DNA of 64,000 nucleotides from Ctena decussata (taxonomy: Eukaryota; Mollusca; Bivalvia; Lucinida; Lucinidae). The notes below the pieces were generated by a model. It ran no database searches and was not told where the DNA came from. It saw nothing but the letters and a program-made list of their open reading frames with translations. The stretch is from assembly GCA_963989385.1 (NCBI GenBank), contig OZ022507.1, forward strand, positions 57,237,400 through 57,301,399, given 5' to 3'. Positions within the stretch are counted from its first letter, which is position 1. Each line of letters starts with the position of its first letter. Both the position numbers and the translations under genes were made by a program. Shown here in pieces: positions 21,216 to 30,264 of the stretch.

Positions 21216-22012
21216 AGGGATTACTTTGTGTATGTTACCCTAAATTTAAATGGATAGATCCTATACAGAAATTCTTTGTGTGGCTGGGAAATTTCAAGTC
21301 TAAGCATGAAATCATATTTTTTATACTTCAGATACTCTAACATGTCTAATAAACAAACGATTTTACTGAATCAATACATTCTCGGAAGCAGTTTGATAAC
21401 GGTGGCGTCCGTAAAGTTTGGTAGGGGTCGGAAATCTTCGGCGGTTCGGTATATTATTTTAACCCAGTGCGATGCGGTGCGTTTATATTTGTGCATAAAT
21501 AATTTGGGAAAAAATATTAAATATATAGCAATAAAAGATAACATCAAGACTTCTTGAGATAATAATGGCAAATGACAATATATTTAAACGCGTTGTCATA
21601 CATTTTATGATCATTTTCAATTAAACATTTTACAAAGACAGATAATATGCAGAGAACAAATAAAATATTAAGCGCGATAAAATTAAATTTTGCTAGCATA
21701 TTTATGTAGCAAGTGGTGGCGTATATACGCTTCCGTACCGAAGCGAGTCAATGTATGTCGAGTAATTAAATAACTTTAAATAATATTAAATAACTCTCTT
21801 TTTTCGCGCGACAAGCGATTAAAACAATATTTGCGCTGGTTTTATCGGTTTCTATTTATTCGCAGCTTTCTAAACTATATTTTACGCATTTCAGAGGTTA
21901 ATTTTCAGCAAAATCCCATAGAAGACCACTGTCTGTCGCTATCTTTTTGCCAACCAATCTACCCACGTGATCATCCGATGACGTCACTCCGGGGATTCCC
22001 GTTATCTCCTAT

Positions 22013-22182
22013 TACCTTTTTGTAAACTCCAATATAAAACAAGAATCAAAACGTAAACATGAGCCATCTTTAAAGTTGTTTTCAGTTTCTTCCTGTACTT
22101 GCAGCTTTTCTACCAGAGATGCTCGTATAAAATTATGCGAGCTAATTTCCCTGCAAGTGATAGATATATTAAATATATTAAA
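22013..22182 (-). repeat. Left part of the dispersed block also found inverted at 35160-35575
   Basis: TTACCTTTTTGTAAACTCCA, AGTTGTTTTCAGTTTCTTCC and TTTTCTACCAGAGATGCTCG recur in inverse complement at 35440-35575. It continues after the MITE at 22440-22720. Together with 10995-11765 it represents the pre-insertion locus of the composite transposon. Confidence 0.75.
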
Positions 22183-22420
22183 TGAGCCACGACACCAGAA
22201 AACCAACAATGTGGTTGTGCGCCAAGCGCAGAATCAGATCAGCCTGGGCATCCGCCCAGTCTGATCAGAGTCTTCGCTGTCCTCATGAAGGTAGGTTAGA
22301 CCCTTATTTACCCTTTAAGCGCTTAGGGAAGACTCTGCTAAGACTGGGCAGATGCCCAGGCTGATCTGAGTCTGCGCAGGGCGCACAACCACATTGTTGG
22401 TTTTGTCGTGTCGCGGCTCA
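22183..22420. mobile_element. Palindromic MITE, family P
   Basis: Full-length: TGAGCCACGACACCAGAAAA to TTTTGTCGTGTCGCGGCTCA. The corresponding inverted block at 35430-35450 lacks it, which gives a second empty site. Confidence 0.9.
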
Positions 22421-22720
22421 TTTAAGTGCTTTTGCATTCCAGAATGATTGTATTCTAGAACAAAATCAAGAATTTTATGCCGCAGATAAAAAGTTGTCAA
22501 GGTAAATGGAAACACTTTCAGGGGAAGCAATCTGTCACTTGCATTTTCACATTCAGGGGAAGCAACTCTGACATTTGCATTTTGGTCCCCCCTCTTCGCA
22601 AAGGGGCTCAGCTCTTAAAGGGAAGAATTGGCTCCACTACTCTTTTATGAGTAGACCCGTGTTGGAGAGGGCTTCGTGGCCCAGGACAGCAAATGGGAAG
22701 CAACAAAATTGATCACTCTT
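22421..22720 (-). repeat. Right part of the block inverted at 35160-35430
   Basis: CATTCCAGAATGATTGTATT, ACATTTGCATTTTGGTCCCC, AGAGGGCTTCGTGGCCCAGG and GACAGCAAATGG all recur inverted near 35160-35400. It includes an eroded family H hairpin (CTCTTAAAGGGAAGAATT). No ORF. Confidence 0.7.
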
Positions 22721-22766
22721 TGAAAAAAATGGCGGAAAAACATGGAAATATACCTTACACCTTAAA

Positions 22767-23004
22767 TGAGCCACGACACGAGAAAACCAACAAACTGGTT
22801 GTGCGCCCAGCGCAGACTCAAATCAACCTGGGCATCCAGACAATCTTATTAGAATCTTCGCTGTGCGCTTGAAGGGTAGCTGAGGGTCTAGGCTACCTTC
22901 ATGCGGACAGCAAAGACTCTGATCAGACTGGGCGGGTGCCCAAGCTGATCTGAGTCTGCGCTGGGCGCACAACCACTTTGTTGGTTTTGTCACGTCGCGG
23001 CTCA
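22767..23004. mobile_element. Palindromic MITE, family P
   Basis: TGAGCCACGACACGAGAAAA to TTTTGTCACGTCGCGGCTCA, 238 bp, inner arms well matched. Confidence 0.9.
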
Positions 23005-24100
23005 TTAATGATTTAGCAAGTGCTATATATGCAAGAAAAGCGCAGAAATGGAGTAGATTAGTTATTGCTGATTCCTTAGAAATATAACCATTATTGAAAG
23101 ATAATCTGCGTTATTATTGATACCGATACTGAAAATATTGTCTGAGCAAACATTGCAGACCCAGACCAGCCAGCTCCTTAGTAGCGATCTGATCAGTATC
23201 TGCCTTGTTTGGCAAGCATTGTTAAAGCATCCCCAACAGAATAAATGAACTTGTTCATCTCTTAAAAGGCAAACTCTTTCACAGAAATATTGGATATGTC
23301 CTAATGTTTACTGCACGCTGAATGCAGTACCGTAAAAGCTTTTAAACTGGGACACTTAAAAAATTACCGGTATTGTCTTAGAAGTGAGCAGTTTGACTTA
23401 CCAAAGCAGAAAAAACCTAAAAAAGGCAGATGGAATGGCAAACAGTTCAAGACCCGGATCAGAGCAGTCTGATTTGGGCCTGCACTGTTTGCTCCGATCT
23501 ATATGTCCCAATATTTTGTATCTTTAGGGTACTTTGTGGTAAAAACGGATTTATATGATCATGTAGATTTCATCAAGCGCCTCCTTTGGGCATATCCTGT
23601 AACAAAGTTATCTTGAATTTTCCACATGCGATGTTTATGTGTACTTTCTATTGCAATATTGAATTTGCAGATACTGCTGAAATATCCAAATGATATTACA
23701 TCATCCATAGTGCAGATTATCTTTGAGATAAGAGAATATATTCTGAAAAATCTGAAATTTTTAGATTGGTTTAGAATCTCATCTAGATCATCGTCTTTTA
23801 TATCATATGTACCTTTTTTGATACTAATACTGTGTTGAATCGACTGCCCAGTCACAAAATATTGTCAGGGTGACTGATGAGGCTTTATTAGAAGATGACC
23901 CATGTTCCTCCCTCTGAATGTGTTCTCTGCTCTTGAAGGAGCTCTTTAAGATTTTAAGTTTGTCCAAGTGGCATATGCCAACGACTTGGTACGTCATGCT
24001 GAAAGCAAAGCTCAACCTGTACACAAAAGTAAAACTGACACTTTGGACATTTTTTAAATTATATTTGCCATTTTCAGTAGCAGTCTTTTGAAATTCAAGA
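23005..24100. other. No gene recognised
   Basis: AT-rich sequence with scattered fragments of the GCAGACCCAGATCAG hairpin family (near 23155 and 23450). ORFs at 23559-23855 and 23626-23838 are antisense to each other and show no known motif. Confidence 0.5.
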
Positions 24101-24111
24101 TGGCCACCATG

Positions 24112-25659
24112 TAGGGCTGGGACGGGTAGAGATTTTATTCCCGGGTACCAGAGTCCCTATTACCCGCGGGTACTCGGGTACCCGTTACCATAACATTTTT
24201 AGCATATTCACAGTAGAAAGTATATGTTTAGAGCAAATAATAATGCCCCAGTCACACACACACATTACGGACTGGGCGGATAGTTGTGGATAAAAATCCA
24301 CAATAATCCGCAGAATTTGTGGGCGTGGCTTATTTTCTTGATTAATTTACGGATACAGTTACCTATAGATGCGTATGATTAAGGATAAATGCGGATGTCT
24401 GCGGTCAGATGGTTTCCCTTTGAACCAATACGTTGAATGATGATACGAATGTATACGTACTACTTACCTTCCATTACCTTCTGTTACTTCTAGATGCGGA
24501 AAGATATTATTGATGCTGCGGATGGCCCGTTCGTATATGTCCGGTTTTATTCGTATTGGTCCGTATCGCATCTGCGGATAGCCCTTCCGTATCTGTCCGT
24601 AGTTATTCGTAAAGGTCCGTATCGCATCCGCAGAGTCTGTAACTGTCCGTATCGTATCCGTAGGGTCCGCAGGATCCGATTCCAAATTTTGAAAAATTTC
24701 AAAATTTAGGCGCGGACGAGTAAACCGTATTGATCCGTAACAAAAGGTTACTGAAGGCATTCATTCGCATTTATCCATACATAATCCGTATGTAATCCGT
24801 ATCTTATCCGTATCTAATCCGTATATAAACCTATCATTCCGCAGCCCAACCCCAAGTTGTGGACTGATACGGTTTCTCACAGATCGTTACCTTCAATTAC
24901 GGTTAGTTACGGGTCTCGTTCGGAGTTTTTTTACGGACTTTTACCTTCAGATACGTTTCTTAACGGATAACTTACACTTCAATACTGACAAATACGTATT
25001 GGTGAGGACAATTGCGAACAGCTAATCTGACTGGGGCATTATTCCGTAACAATACACAGAACGAGACCGTAACAAACCGTAACAATCCGCATGAAACCGT
25101 ATTTGTCCACAAATTTTGGTGGACCGCGGAACGATAATTCGAGATACGGATTAGATACGGATTAGATACGCATAAATGCGGATAAATGCCTTCAGTTACG
25201 GATCATTATGGTTAACTCGTCCGCGCCTGAATATTCAAACTTTTCAAAATTTGGTGGCATATCCTGCGGTCCTTGCGGATACCATACGGATACGATACGG
25301 ATTCGATATGGAGAGAGACCACGCCCACAAATTGTGTGGATTTAAAATCCGCAACTATCCACCCAATCCGTAATGTGTGTGTGTGACTGGGGCATAAGTT
25401 AGATATCTGTCATTTGCACACGTGTGCATGAGAAGAGAGAAATTTCTCTAATATAATACACCAAAAACGGGTTGGCAAAATATACTTGCAGTATATACAG
25501 GGCGGTCATACTAAACCTTGCTCTATTTGCTTTGAATTTTATTGAATGGAAATTTATAATCTACACAATAATAAGCATTCGGGTAACGGGTAGCAAAGTA
25601 CCCGGGTAATTGCTTTACCCGACCCGACCTCGGGTACCCGGGTACTCGTCCCGGCCCTA
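24112..25659. mobile_element. hAT-like non-autonomous element with 8 bp target duplication
   Basis: CCACCATG at 24104-24111 is repeated at 25660-25667. The ends TAGGGCTGGGACG and CGTCCCGGCCCTA are inverse complements with one mismatch; TAGGG-starting ends with 8 bp duplications are usual for hAT. Subterminal CGGGTACCC palindromes are abundant on both sides (24155-24190, 25575-25645). A second element (24244-25394) is inserted inside. No transposase ORF. Confidence 0.85.
24244..25394. mobile_element. Foldback element nested in the hAT-like element, TAA target duplication
   Basis: TGCCCCAGTCACACACACAC and its inverse complement form the ends, with TAA at 24241-24243 and 25395-25397. Long arms fold back: 24660-24770 pairs with about 25185-25275 (GGCGCGGACGAGT / ACTCGTCCGCGCC). 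The loop is dense in ATCCGTA and TTACGGAT units. A 3 bp TAA duplication fits PIF/Harbinger-type insertion. The frames of 24464-24760 and 24494-24709 are antisense repeat translations. Confidence 0.8.
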
Positions 25660-25667
25660 CCACCATG

Positions 25668-26300
25668 AGCAATTTTTTCGAGCTTTGGATCCACCTTTAA
25701 AATGCTTAAACTTGCTTTGTCTAGCACTTTGCCAAATGTCATGCTTTTATCAAATAAATGCACAATGTTTTCATATATCTGCGCTGCTATAGTTGACAAA
25801 ATTGTTTATGCTGGCAGGAGGTAGGTCTGTCCTCGGTTGTCTAAAATGCAAACAGACAGACGTACAAGCGGAAGACAAACAGATTTGGATTCTGCAGATT
25901 CTAAGCTTTTAAATGAGACTAAGAAAACTTTGTCCCGCTAGGGGTGCAGCCAGATAAATATTTAAGCGACTTTTGAATTTCCATATTCAGGACTAACTGT
26001 TGCAGTAAATGTTGCACCCTCAGTTGACAGGACTACATAATACACAGTAAACACCACTTCTACTGAGTGCACTTACGTATGTAACGCGACGTCTGATTGG
26101 ATAACGTAAAAAATTTGCGACAGTAAATCCTACAATATACTGTCGGAAACCCGACGTCATTCAGTAACGTCGCTATTCATTGGCTGACGTTTGGTTTTAT
26201 GTTGCTGACAGCGCTTGAAATGGGTGTAAACTTGTACATTATGAAAGGTGAAAATGTGGAAAAGTGCATTAGAATGAGGATAAGTGTATTGGAAATTTTC
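25668..26300. other. No gene recognised; ACGTC-rich segment near 26080-26220
   Basis: Holds GCGACGTCTGATTGGATAAC, CCGACGTCATTCAGTAACGT and GGCTGACGTTTGG, resembling 48470-48640. Probably remains of an ACGTC-rich element; boundaries not visible. Confidence 0.4.
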
Positions 26301-26310
26301 ATTTGGAGAG

Positions 26311-26406
26311 GTAAATCATCGGTTTTATGGTCGCAAATTGCGTTTTACGGCTCCGCTGGCGCGTCGCCATAAAACAAAATTTCCGACCATAAAACCGATG
26401 ATTTAC
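26311..26406. repeat. Near-complete 96 bp palindrome
   Basis: GTAAATCATCGGTTTTATGG and CCATAAAACCGATGATTTAC form perfect outer arms; AAATTNCGTTTTA / TAAAACAAAATTT continue inwards to a GC-rich centre. Probably a small foldback element. Confidence 0.8.
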
Positions 26407-26416
26407 AAAATACATA

Positions 26417-26474
26417 CACTCTTAAAAGAAAGAACTTGCTCCCACTGGAGCAAATTCTTTTCTTTAAGAGTTGA
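26417..26474. repeat. Short hairpin repeat, family H
   Basis: ACTCTTAAAAGAAAGAACTT and AAATTCTTTTCTTTAAGAGT around GCTCCCACTGGAGC; same family as 8038-8096. Confidence 0.7.
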
Positions 26475-26744
26475 CCCCTATCGAGAGGTAAGCAAAAAAT
26501 GAAAATGGCTGTGATGATTGCCCCTCAAGGTGCAACCATTTACCTTAAAGGGCCATTTTTATTGCATTTTGCATCATGTATATCATCTTACCTAGCTCAT
26601 GAACACTGAGACACTGGGGTTTCGGCGAGGTTGAACAGACTGGTAAATAAGCGGGCTTACGGAAAAGAAAGTCAGATGTATATCTTTTGTGACATTGATA
26701 TTTTATTGATTTATTTGAATAAAATATTGTTTAAAGACAGGGAT

Positions 26745-27835
26745 GACACAATATAAGGAGGATTAACATCTACAGTATCATTCTGTTTCTTGATCTCACA
26801 GTGTCAACACCCTCAGTTAGCCAATAAAGTCATCATAACTGTTAATTCTGGTACACTGATTGGTTAACTAAATTTTCACACCTTCGCCTATACAGGGATG
26901 ACACAATATAAGAAGGATTATACGGCATCCCTGAAGGGACATTTACTTTCCGATATTTAGCAGAATAGAAATTGAAACAAGAACATTAGAACGGAAATCA
27001 ATACGACAAATATCTCGTTTAAACGACTTATTATATCGTTTCAACGACATATTATGTCGTTTGAACGATATAAAATAGAATAGAAATTAAAACAAGAAAA
27101 CCAGAGTGGAAGTCATATCAAGAAAAACAGAAAAGAAATTAAAACAAAAATATGTCGTTTAAACGACTTATTAACTTCTTTCCATTCCGATAGTTATTAG
27201 AATAGAAAGTTAAACAAGAAAATTAGAATGGAAAGACTTACTATGTCGTTTAAACGACACATCAAATTAGAACGGAAATAAAAACAACAAATATCTCGTT
27301 TGAACGACTTATTATATCGTTTAAACGATATATTAAGTCGTTTAAACGAGATACTTGTTGTATTGATTTCCGTTCTAATTTTCTTGTTTCGATTTCTTTT
27401 CTCTAATTTATCGGAATGGAATTAGATAATAGGTCATTTAAACGACATTTTGTTTCAATTTCATTTTCCGTTTTTCTTGAGTTCATTTCATTTCTTGTTT
27501 TCTTGTTTTAATTTCAATTCTGTTTTATATCGTATAAACGACATATTGTGTCGTTTAAACGATAGAATAAGTCGTTTACATGAGATATTTGTTGTTTCGA
27601 TTTGCTTTCTAATTTTCTTGTTTGAATTTCTTTTCTTATAAATATTGGAAAGGAAATGTCCCTTCAGGGGTTCCGTAGGATTAACTTCTACAGTGTCATT
27701 CTGCCTCTTGATCTCAAAGTGTCAACACCTCCAGTTAGCGAATAAAGTCATCATAACTGTTAATTCTGGTGCACTGATTGGTTGACTAAATTTTCACACC
27801 TTCACCTGTACAGGTAACATTGCTATGTGCTGGGA
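26745..27835 (+). repeat. ~155 bp direct repeats flanking the GTTTAAAC foldback
   Basis: The segment with CTTGATCTCACAGTGTCAAC, CAATAAAGTCATCATAACTG and CACTGATTGGTT occurs at 26765-26885 and 27680-27810. The first copy provides the uninterrupted GGAGGATTAACATCTACAG that serves as empty site for the element at 26922-27677. Confidence 0.85.
26922..27677. mobile_element. Foldback element with TACGG ends, 6 bp target duplication and GTTTAAAC array
   Basis: Ends TACGGCATCCCTGAAGGGAC and GTCCCTTCAGGGGTTCCGTA are inverse complements with few mismatches. GGATTA flanks it on both sides (26916-26921, 27678-27683). The interior is a loose array of the palindromes TCGTTTAAACGA and TCGTTTAAACGAC spaced 14-30 bp, with AGAATAGAAATTAAAACAAG spacers that also run inverted in the right half. 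The TACGG terminus plus 6 bp duplication is shared with elements A and B. No ORF. Confidence 0.8.
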
Positions 27836-27840
27836 ACCAG

Positions 27841-27858
27841 ATCCCCCCCCCCCCCCGG
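27841..27858 (+). repeat. Poly-C run
   Basis: About 15 consecutive C after AGAT; length uncertain in any assembly. Confidence 0.9.
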
Positions 27859-27911
27859 CAGAGAAGTCCTGTCTTTAAACTAACTTAAGTCAGATCAAGG
27901 ATAAAATACGG

Positions 27912-27917
27912 TTTATT
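27912..27917 (-). promoter_or_regulatory. Polyadenylation signal AATAAA for the minus-strand VWC gene
   Basis: AATAAA on the minus strand, 63 nt past the stop codon of the exon at 27980-28104; supports that exon as terminal. Confidence 0.6.
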
Positions 27918-27979
27918 TCCAGAGATTGTTCTTATCGACAAATGTAAATATACACATAGGAAAATGAACAGACGTAGTT

Positions 27980-28104
27980 CTAACCCAATATTGGCCACGG
28001 TGAACAGGTCGCTATGCCGGTGTTGTCCGGACACCAGCACTGGGTATAGCTGTCAGGGCGATAGGTTTGTTCATGCTGAATACGATGAGCCATGTAAATA
28101 CAAT
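27980..28104 (-). CDS. Terminal exon of a VWC-family small secreted protein (partial gene)
   Basis: Minus-strand acceptor TTCTATTCTAG opens a 125 nt exon in phase 1 that ends at TAG (27980-27982). It encodes DCIYMAHRIQHEQTYRPDSY, then TQCWCPDNTGIATCSPWPILG. It is homologous to the second exons of the three plus-strand paralogues (GPNCSYKGHIIKQGENYHPD type): Cys at position 2, a G/A-H-x-I-x-x-x-x-T-Y-x-P-D core, then C-x-C-P. The first exon (signal peptide plus VWC) should lie to the right, but I see none before 28870, so it may be lost, distant or interrupted. An AATAAA follows 63 nt downstream. The gene is divergent from or tail-opposed to the plus-strand cluster. Confidence 0.7.
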
Positions 28105-28479
28105 CTAGAATAGAACAGAATAGAAAAAACAAAGATGAAATCATACTGTACCACACTATTGCAAACATTCTTAATGTTGTGACAGATAGGTCTGACCAAA
28201 CAGTGCAAACCAAGATTAGACTGCTCTTGAAATAGCAGTCTGATCAGCAGTCTGATCAGGGCCTACTCGAGCAAACAGTGCAGACCCAGATCAGATTGCT
28301 CCTAAAAGCAGTTTGACTAGGCTATACATTGTTTGCTAACCCATCTGCATCTGAGACACATTACTATAGTGAAAAAAAGTTAAATTTTTAGAACGGTTAC
28401 TGTGATTTTTTTAGATGTCCCAGTTTTTACATTTATCTCTATAAGCAAATTCTTTAAGAGTAGACCTAATCTAGTCTAG

Positions 28480-28660
28480 TCTATCCCATAACCTAACCCA
28501 ATAGAATCTAGTCTAGTCAATCTATATGGGACCCGCTACTCCGGTCTTTCGGATGAGACTTTAAACCGAGGTCCCGTCTCCATATGACCTCATTGTTGGT
28601 GGGACGTTAAACCTGAGTTCACTTACCCACTCAACAATAGGGATAGACTAGACTAAACTA
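28480..28660 (+). repeat. SINE-like fragment
   Basis: Contains TTTCGGATGAGACTTTAAAC, CGAGGTCCCGTCTCC and GGTGGGACGTTAAACCTGAG. 'Pu-x-GACGTTAAAC' cores of this sort are common in animal tRNA-derived SINEs. It is bracketed by TAGACTAGACTAAAC-like repeats. No clear A-box or B-box remains. Confidence 0.45.
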
Positions 28661-28873
28661 CCGTACTGCCCAATGTTTAAAAGTAAATATGGGATATGGA
28701 AAGTTTCGAAAAGTTTTTTTCTTCTTGAATAGATAAGAGCTGTTTTACTTAGTTTTCGGGGATGGTATGTTGGGGCGACCTTTGTAGGATAAGTTGTCTG
28801 GTTTAATGTTTTTCAAGCTGATAACAATTCCGTTTCCATAGTGATATACGTGATTTTTTAAACTGGTGAAAAC

Positions 28874-29798
28874 ATGCCGATCCTGCATAGTTTCCTAATT
28901 CTGGTTGTAGCAAGTTTTTGCAGTGCCGTTCCTTTGACGACCACGCTTCCGACAACGTGCGTGAACAATGGAATAACATACAATGGAAGTTTCCATCCCT
29001 CACCGTGTAAATACTGCGACTGCACTGCAGGACGGCCGGTCTGTGCCATTCAGGATTGTACGTTACCGCCATGTGAGCATTATGAACATCCCATGGATCG
29101 ATGTTGCCCTGTTTGCTCTACTGGTAAGTGCCGCAAAAATTCTAAAAACAGAGAGAAAATAAATAAATAAATAATAAGAAGATAAAAATAAAAAAACAAC
29201 ACATTTTTGCCCAGTGGACTCTTCTACCCTCGTGAATTAGATGAATCTATTCATCATTTTAGGGGTGTCAGGTGTAGTTTTTTCAATTTTATAGAAATTG
29301 CTGTAAAATTTATGAAAATAGTGCAGACCCAGATCAGACGCCGCGTTCTGCGGCTTCTGATCTGGGCCGCACTCTTGGCCTATGCTCTGTTAATGGGACA
29401 CTAGGCATTAATTGGTTGACGCACACAAAAAAAATACGGTAATTTTTCTAAAGAATCCGATAGCATTTCATGAAGGCATGCAGTGGATTCACAGACTGAT
29501 TTAAGCCTTCGCTTTTCATGGGCACATGAAGTCCCTTTTTTGAGTGACGCAGCTAATTTTTTTTTATTTATTTATGATAATGATTATCATCATTATCATA
29601 ATTGTTTTGGTTCCAGGCCCAAGCTGTAACTACCTTGGACATATGATAAGACATGGAGAGACATACAGGCCGAACCCTTACACCAGCTGTAAATGTCCAG
29701 TAACAAGCCATGGTGCACCAGGACCAGTTCAAAGCTTTGTGTGTACATGCTTTGCATTAATTAAAAATGATAATCACCAAACTTTAGAGCATTTCTGA
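28874..29798 (+). CDS. Two-exon gene for a small secreted VWC-domain protein (VWC-1)
   Basis: Exon 1 (28874-29123) starts MPILHSFLILVVASFCSA, a signal peptide of about 18 residues. One VWC module follows with ten Cys in the order C-(SPC-x2-C-x-C)-C-x4-C-x4-C-x9-CC-x2-C, ending CCPVCSTG at a CTG|GTAAGT donor in phase 1. Exon 2 (29617-29798, acceptor TTGGTTCCAG) joins in phase 1 to give a Gly and encodes GPSCNYLGHMIRHGETYRPN, then PYTSCKCP, a half-VWC-like module, and stops at TGA 29796-29798. About 143 residues in total. VWC modules bind extracellular ligands (for example BMPs) or matrix, but nothing here shows the ligand. It is the most diverged of the three plus-strand paralogues. The last ~20 residues are uncertain; the reading could end at a different splice site. 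Confidence 0.75.
29124..29616 (+). other. Intron of VWC-1, with a GATCAG hairpin repeat
   Basis: At 29325-29390, GTGCAGACCCAGATCAGACG pairs with a CTTCTGATCTGGGCCGCAC arm; the same family occurs at 33170-33230, 30027-30070 and 28265-28320. The TTATTTATTTATGATAATGA run precedes the acceptor. Confidence 0.6.
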
Positions 29799-30104
29799 CT
29801 TGTTAATTTATCATCAGTTTTTTGTTTTGTTTTATTTAAAATGTGACAAAAAAGAAATAGAAAAGAAAAATGAATAAATAAATAAAAAAAAATAAAAGAA
29901 AAGATAACGAATAGCAGCGAAACGTATTTTAGGATATCAGCTGAGTTGATAACGTCTAGAACTGGCACACAAGAGTAGTGTCGTGAGCAAACAAAGAAAA
30001 TTACAGCATGCATTAATAAGGGCATTTCAGATCAGTCTGCACCTCGGTGCAGTCTGATCAGAGGCTTACAAACTACGAGTCCTGGTGAAAGTGTGATTCG
30101 GAAG

Positions 30105-30264
30105 TGAAAAGAAAGCATATATGTGACTGCTGTTTTAGCATTTCCTGTCTACATATCTGCAAGATCCCTTTTAACGCAACGTCACCCACACATCATTTAT
30201 CATTTCACTGCCTAAGGTCTCCGTGATCGAGATCGCTACAGTAAAGTATAGGACAGTAGTCAGA
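30105..30264 (+). promoter_or_regulatory. 5' flank conserved between the two tandem VWC paralogues
   Basis: Aligns with 36470-36634: shared TTTAACGCRACRTCACYCAC, AGGTCTYCGTGATYGAGATC, and TAGTATAGGACAGYAGTCAG-like runs right up to the start codon. Likely promoter plus 5' UTR carried along in the duplication. No convincing TATA box. Confidence 0.55.

Larger units (their letters stand above)
17233..21737. mobile_element. Element B: 4505 bp TACGG-ended non-autonomous DNA element
   Basis: Same family as element A. The two 37 bp terminal repeats (TACGGAAGCGTATATACGCC...) are exact inverse complements of each other. The target duplication CCGAAG lies at 17227-17232 and 21738-21743, different from that of A, so the two are separate insertions about 0.1 kb apart. 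Relative to A it carries an extra 269 bp insertion (19573-19841) and a shorter AT array. Perfect ends suggest it is younger than A. No transposase is encoded. Confidence 0.9.
11766..22010. mobile_element. Composite DNA transposon (~1.44 kb host element bearing two nested 4.3-4.5 kb elements)
   Basis: The ends AGGAGAAAACG and CGTTATCTCCT are imperfect inverted repeats. Matching inner motifs follow: TGACGTCATCG at 11780 and its complement at 21976, and TGGTTGGCAAAAAG near 11819 and its complement near 21943. Both ends abut AT (11764-11765, 22011-22012). The inverted paralogous block at 35160-36255 carries the uninterrupted sequence CAGATATTACC (around 35576), i.e. the empty site with a single AT. 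Subtracting elements A and B leaves about 1443 bp without coding capacity. A 2 bp AT duplication recalls the ISL2EU group (from memory, not tested). Confidence 0.75.

Noticed and set aside
21276..21557. 93-codon plus-strand ORF in element B
   Set aside because: The matching position in element A (16650-16925) has stops and indels in this frame, so it is not a conserved transposase or other protein.
12822..21737. Segmental tandem duplication of a ~4.4 kb unit
   Set aside because: The two units have inverted terminal repeats and different 6 bp flanking duplications (TGATTG versus CCGAAG), which separate transposition events explain and tandem duplication does not.
26960..27640. CRISPR-like array of GTTTAAAC repeats
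   Set aside because: Units are palindromes of irregular spacing within a foldback transposon in animal DNA; spacers are repeated, not unique, and there is no leader or cas gene.
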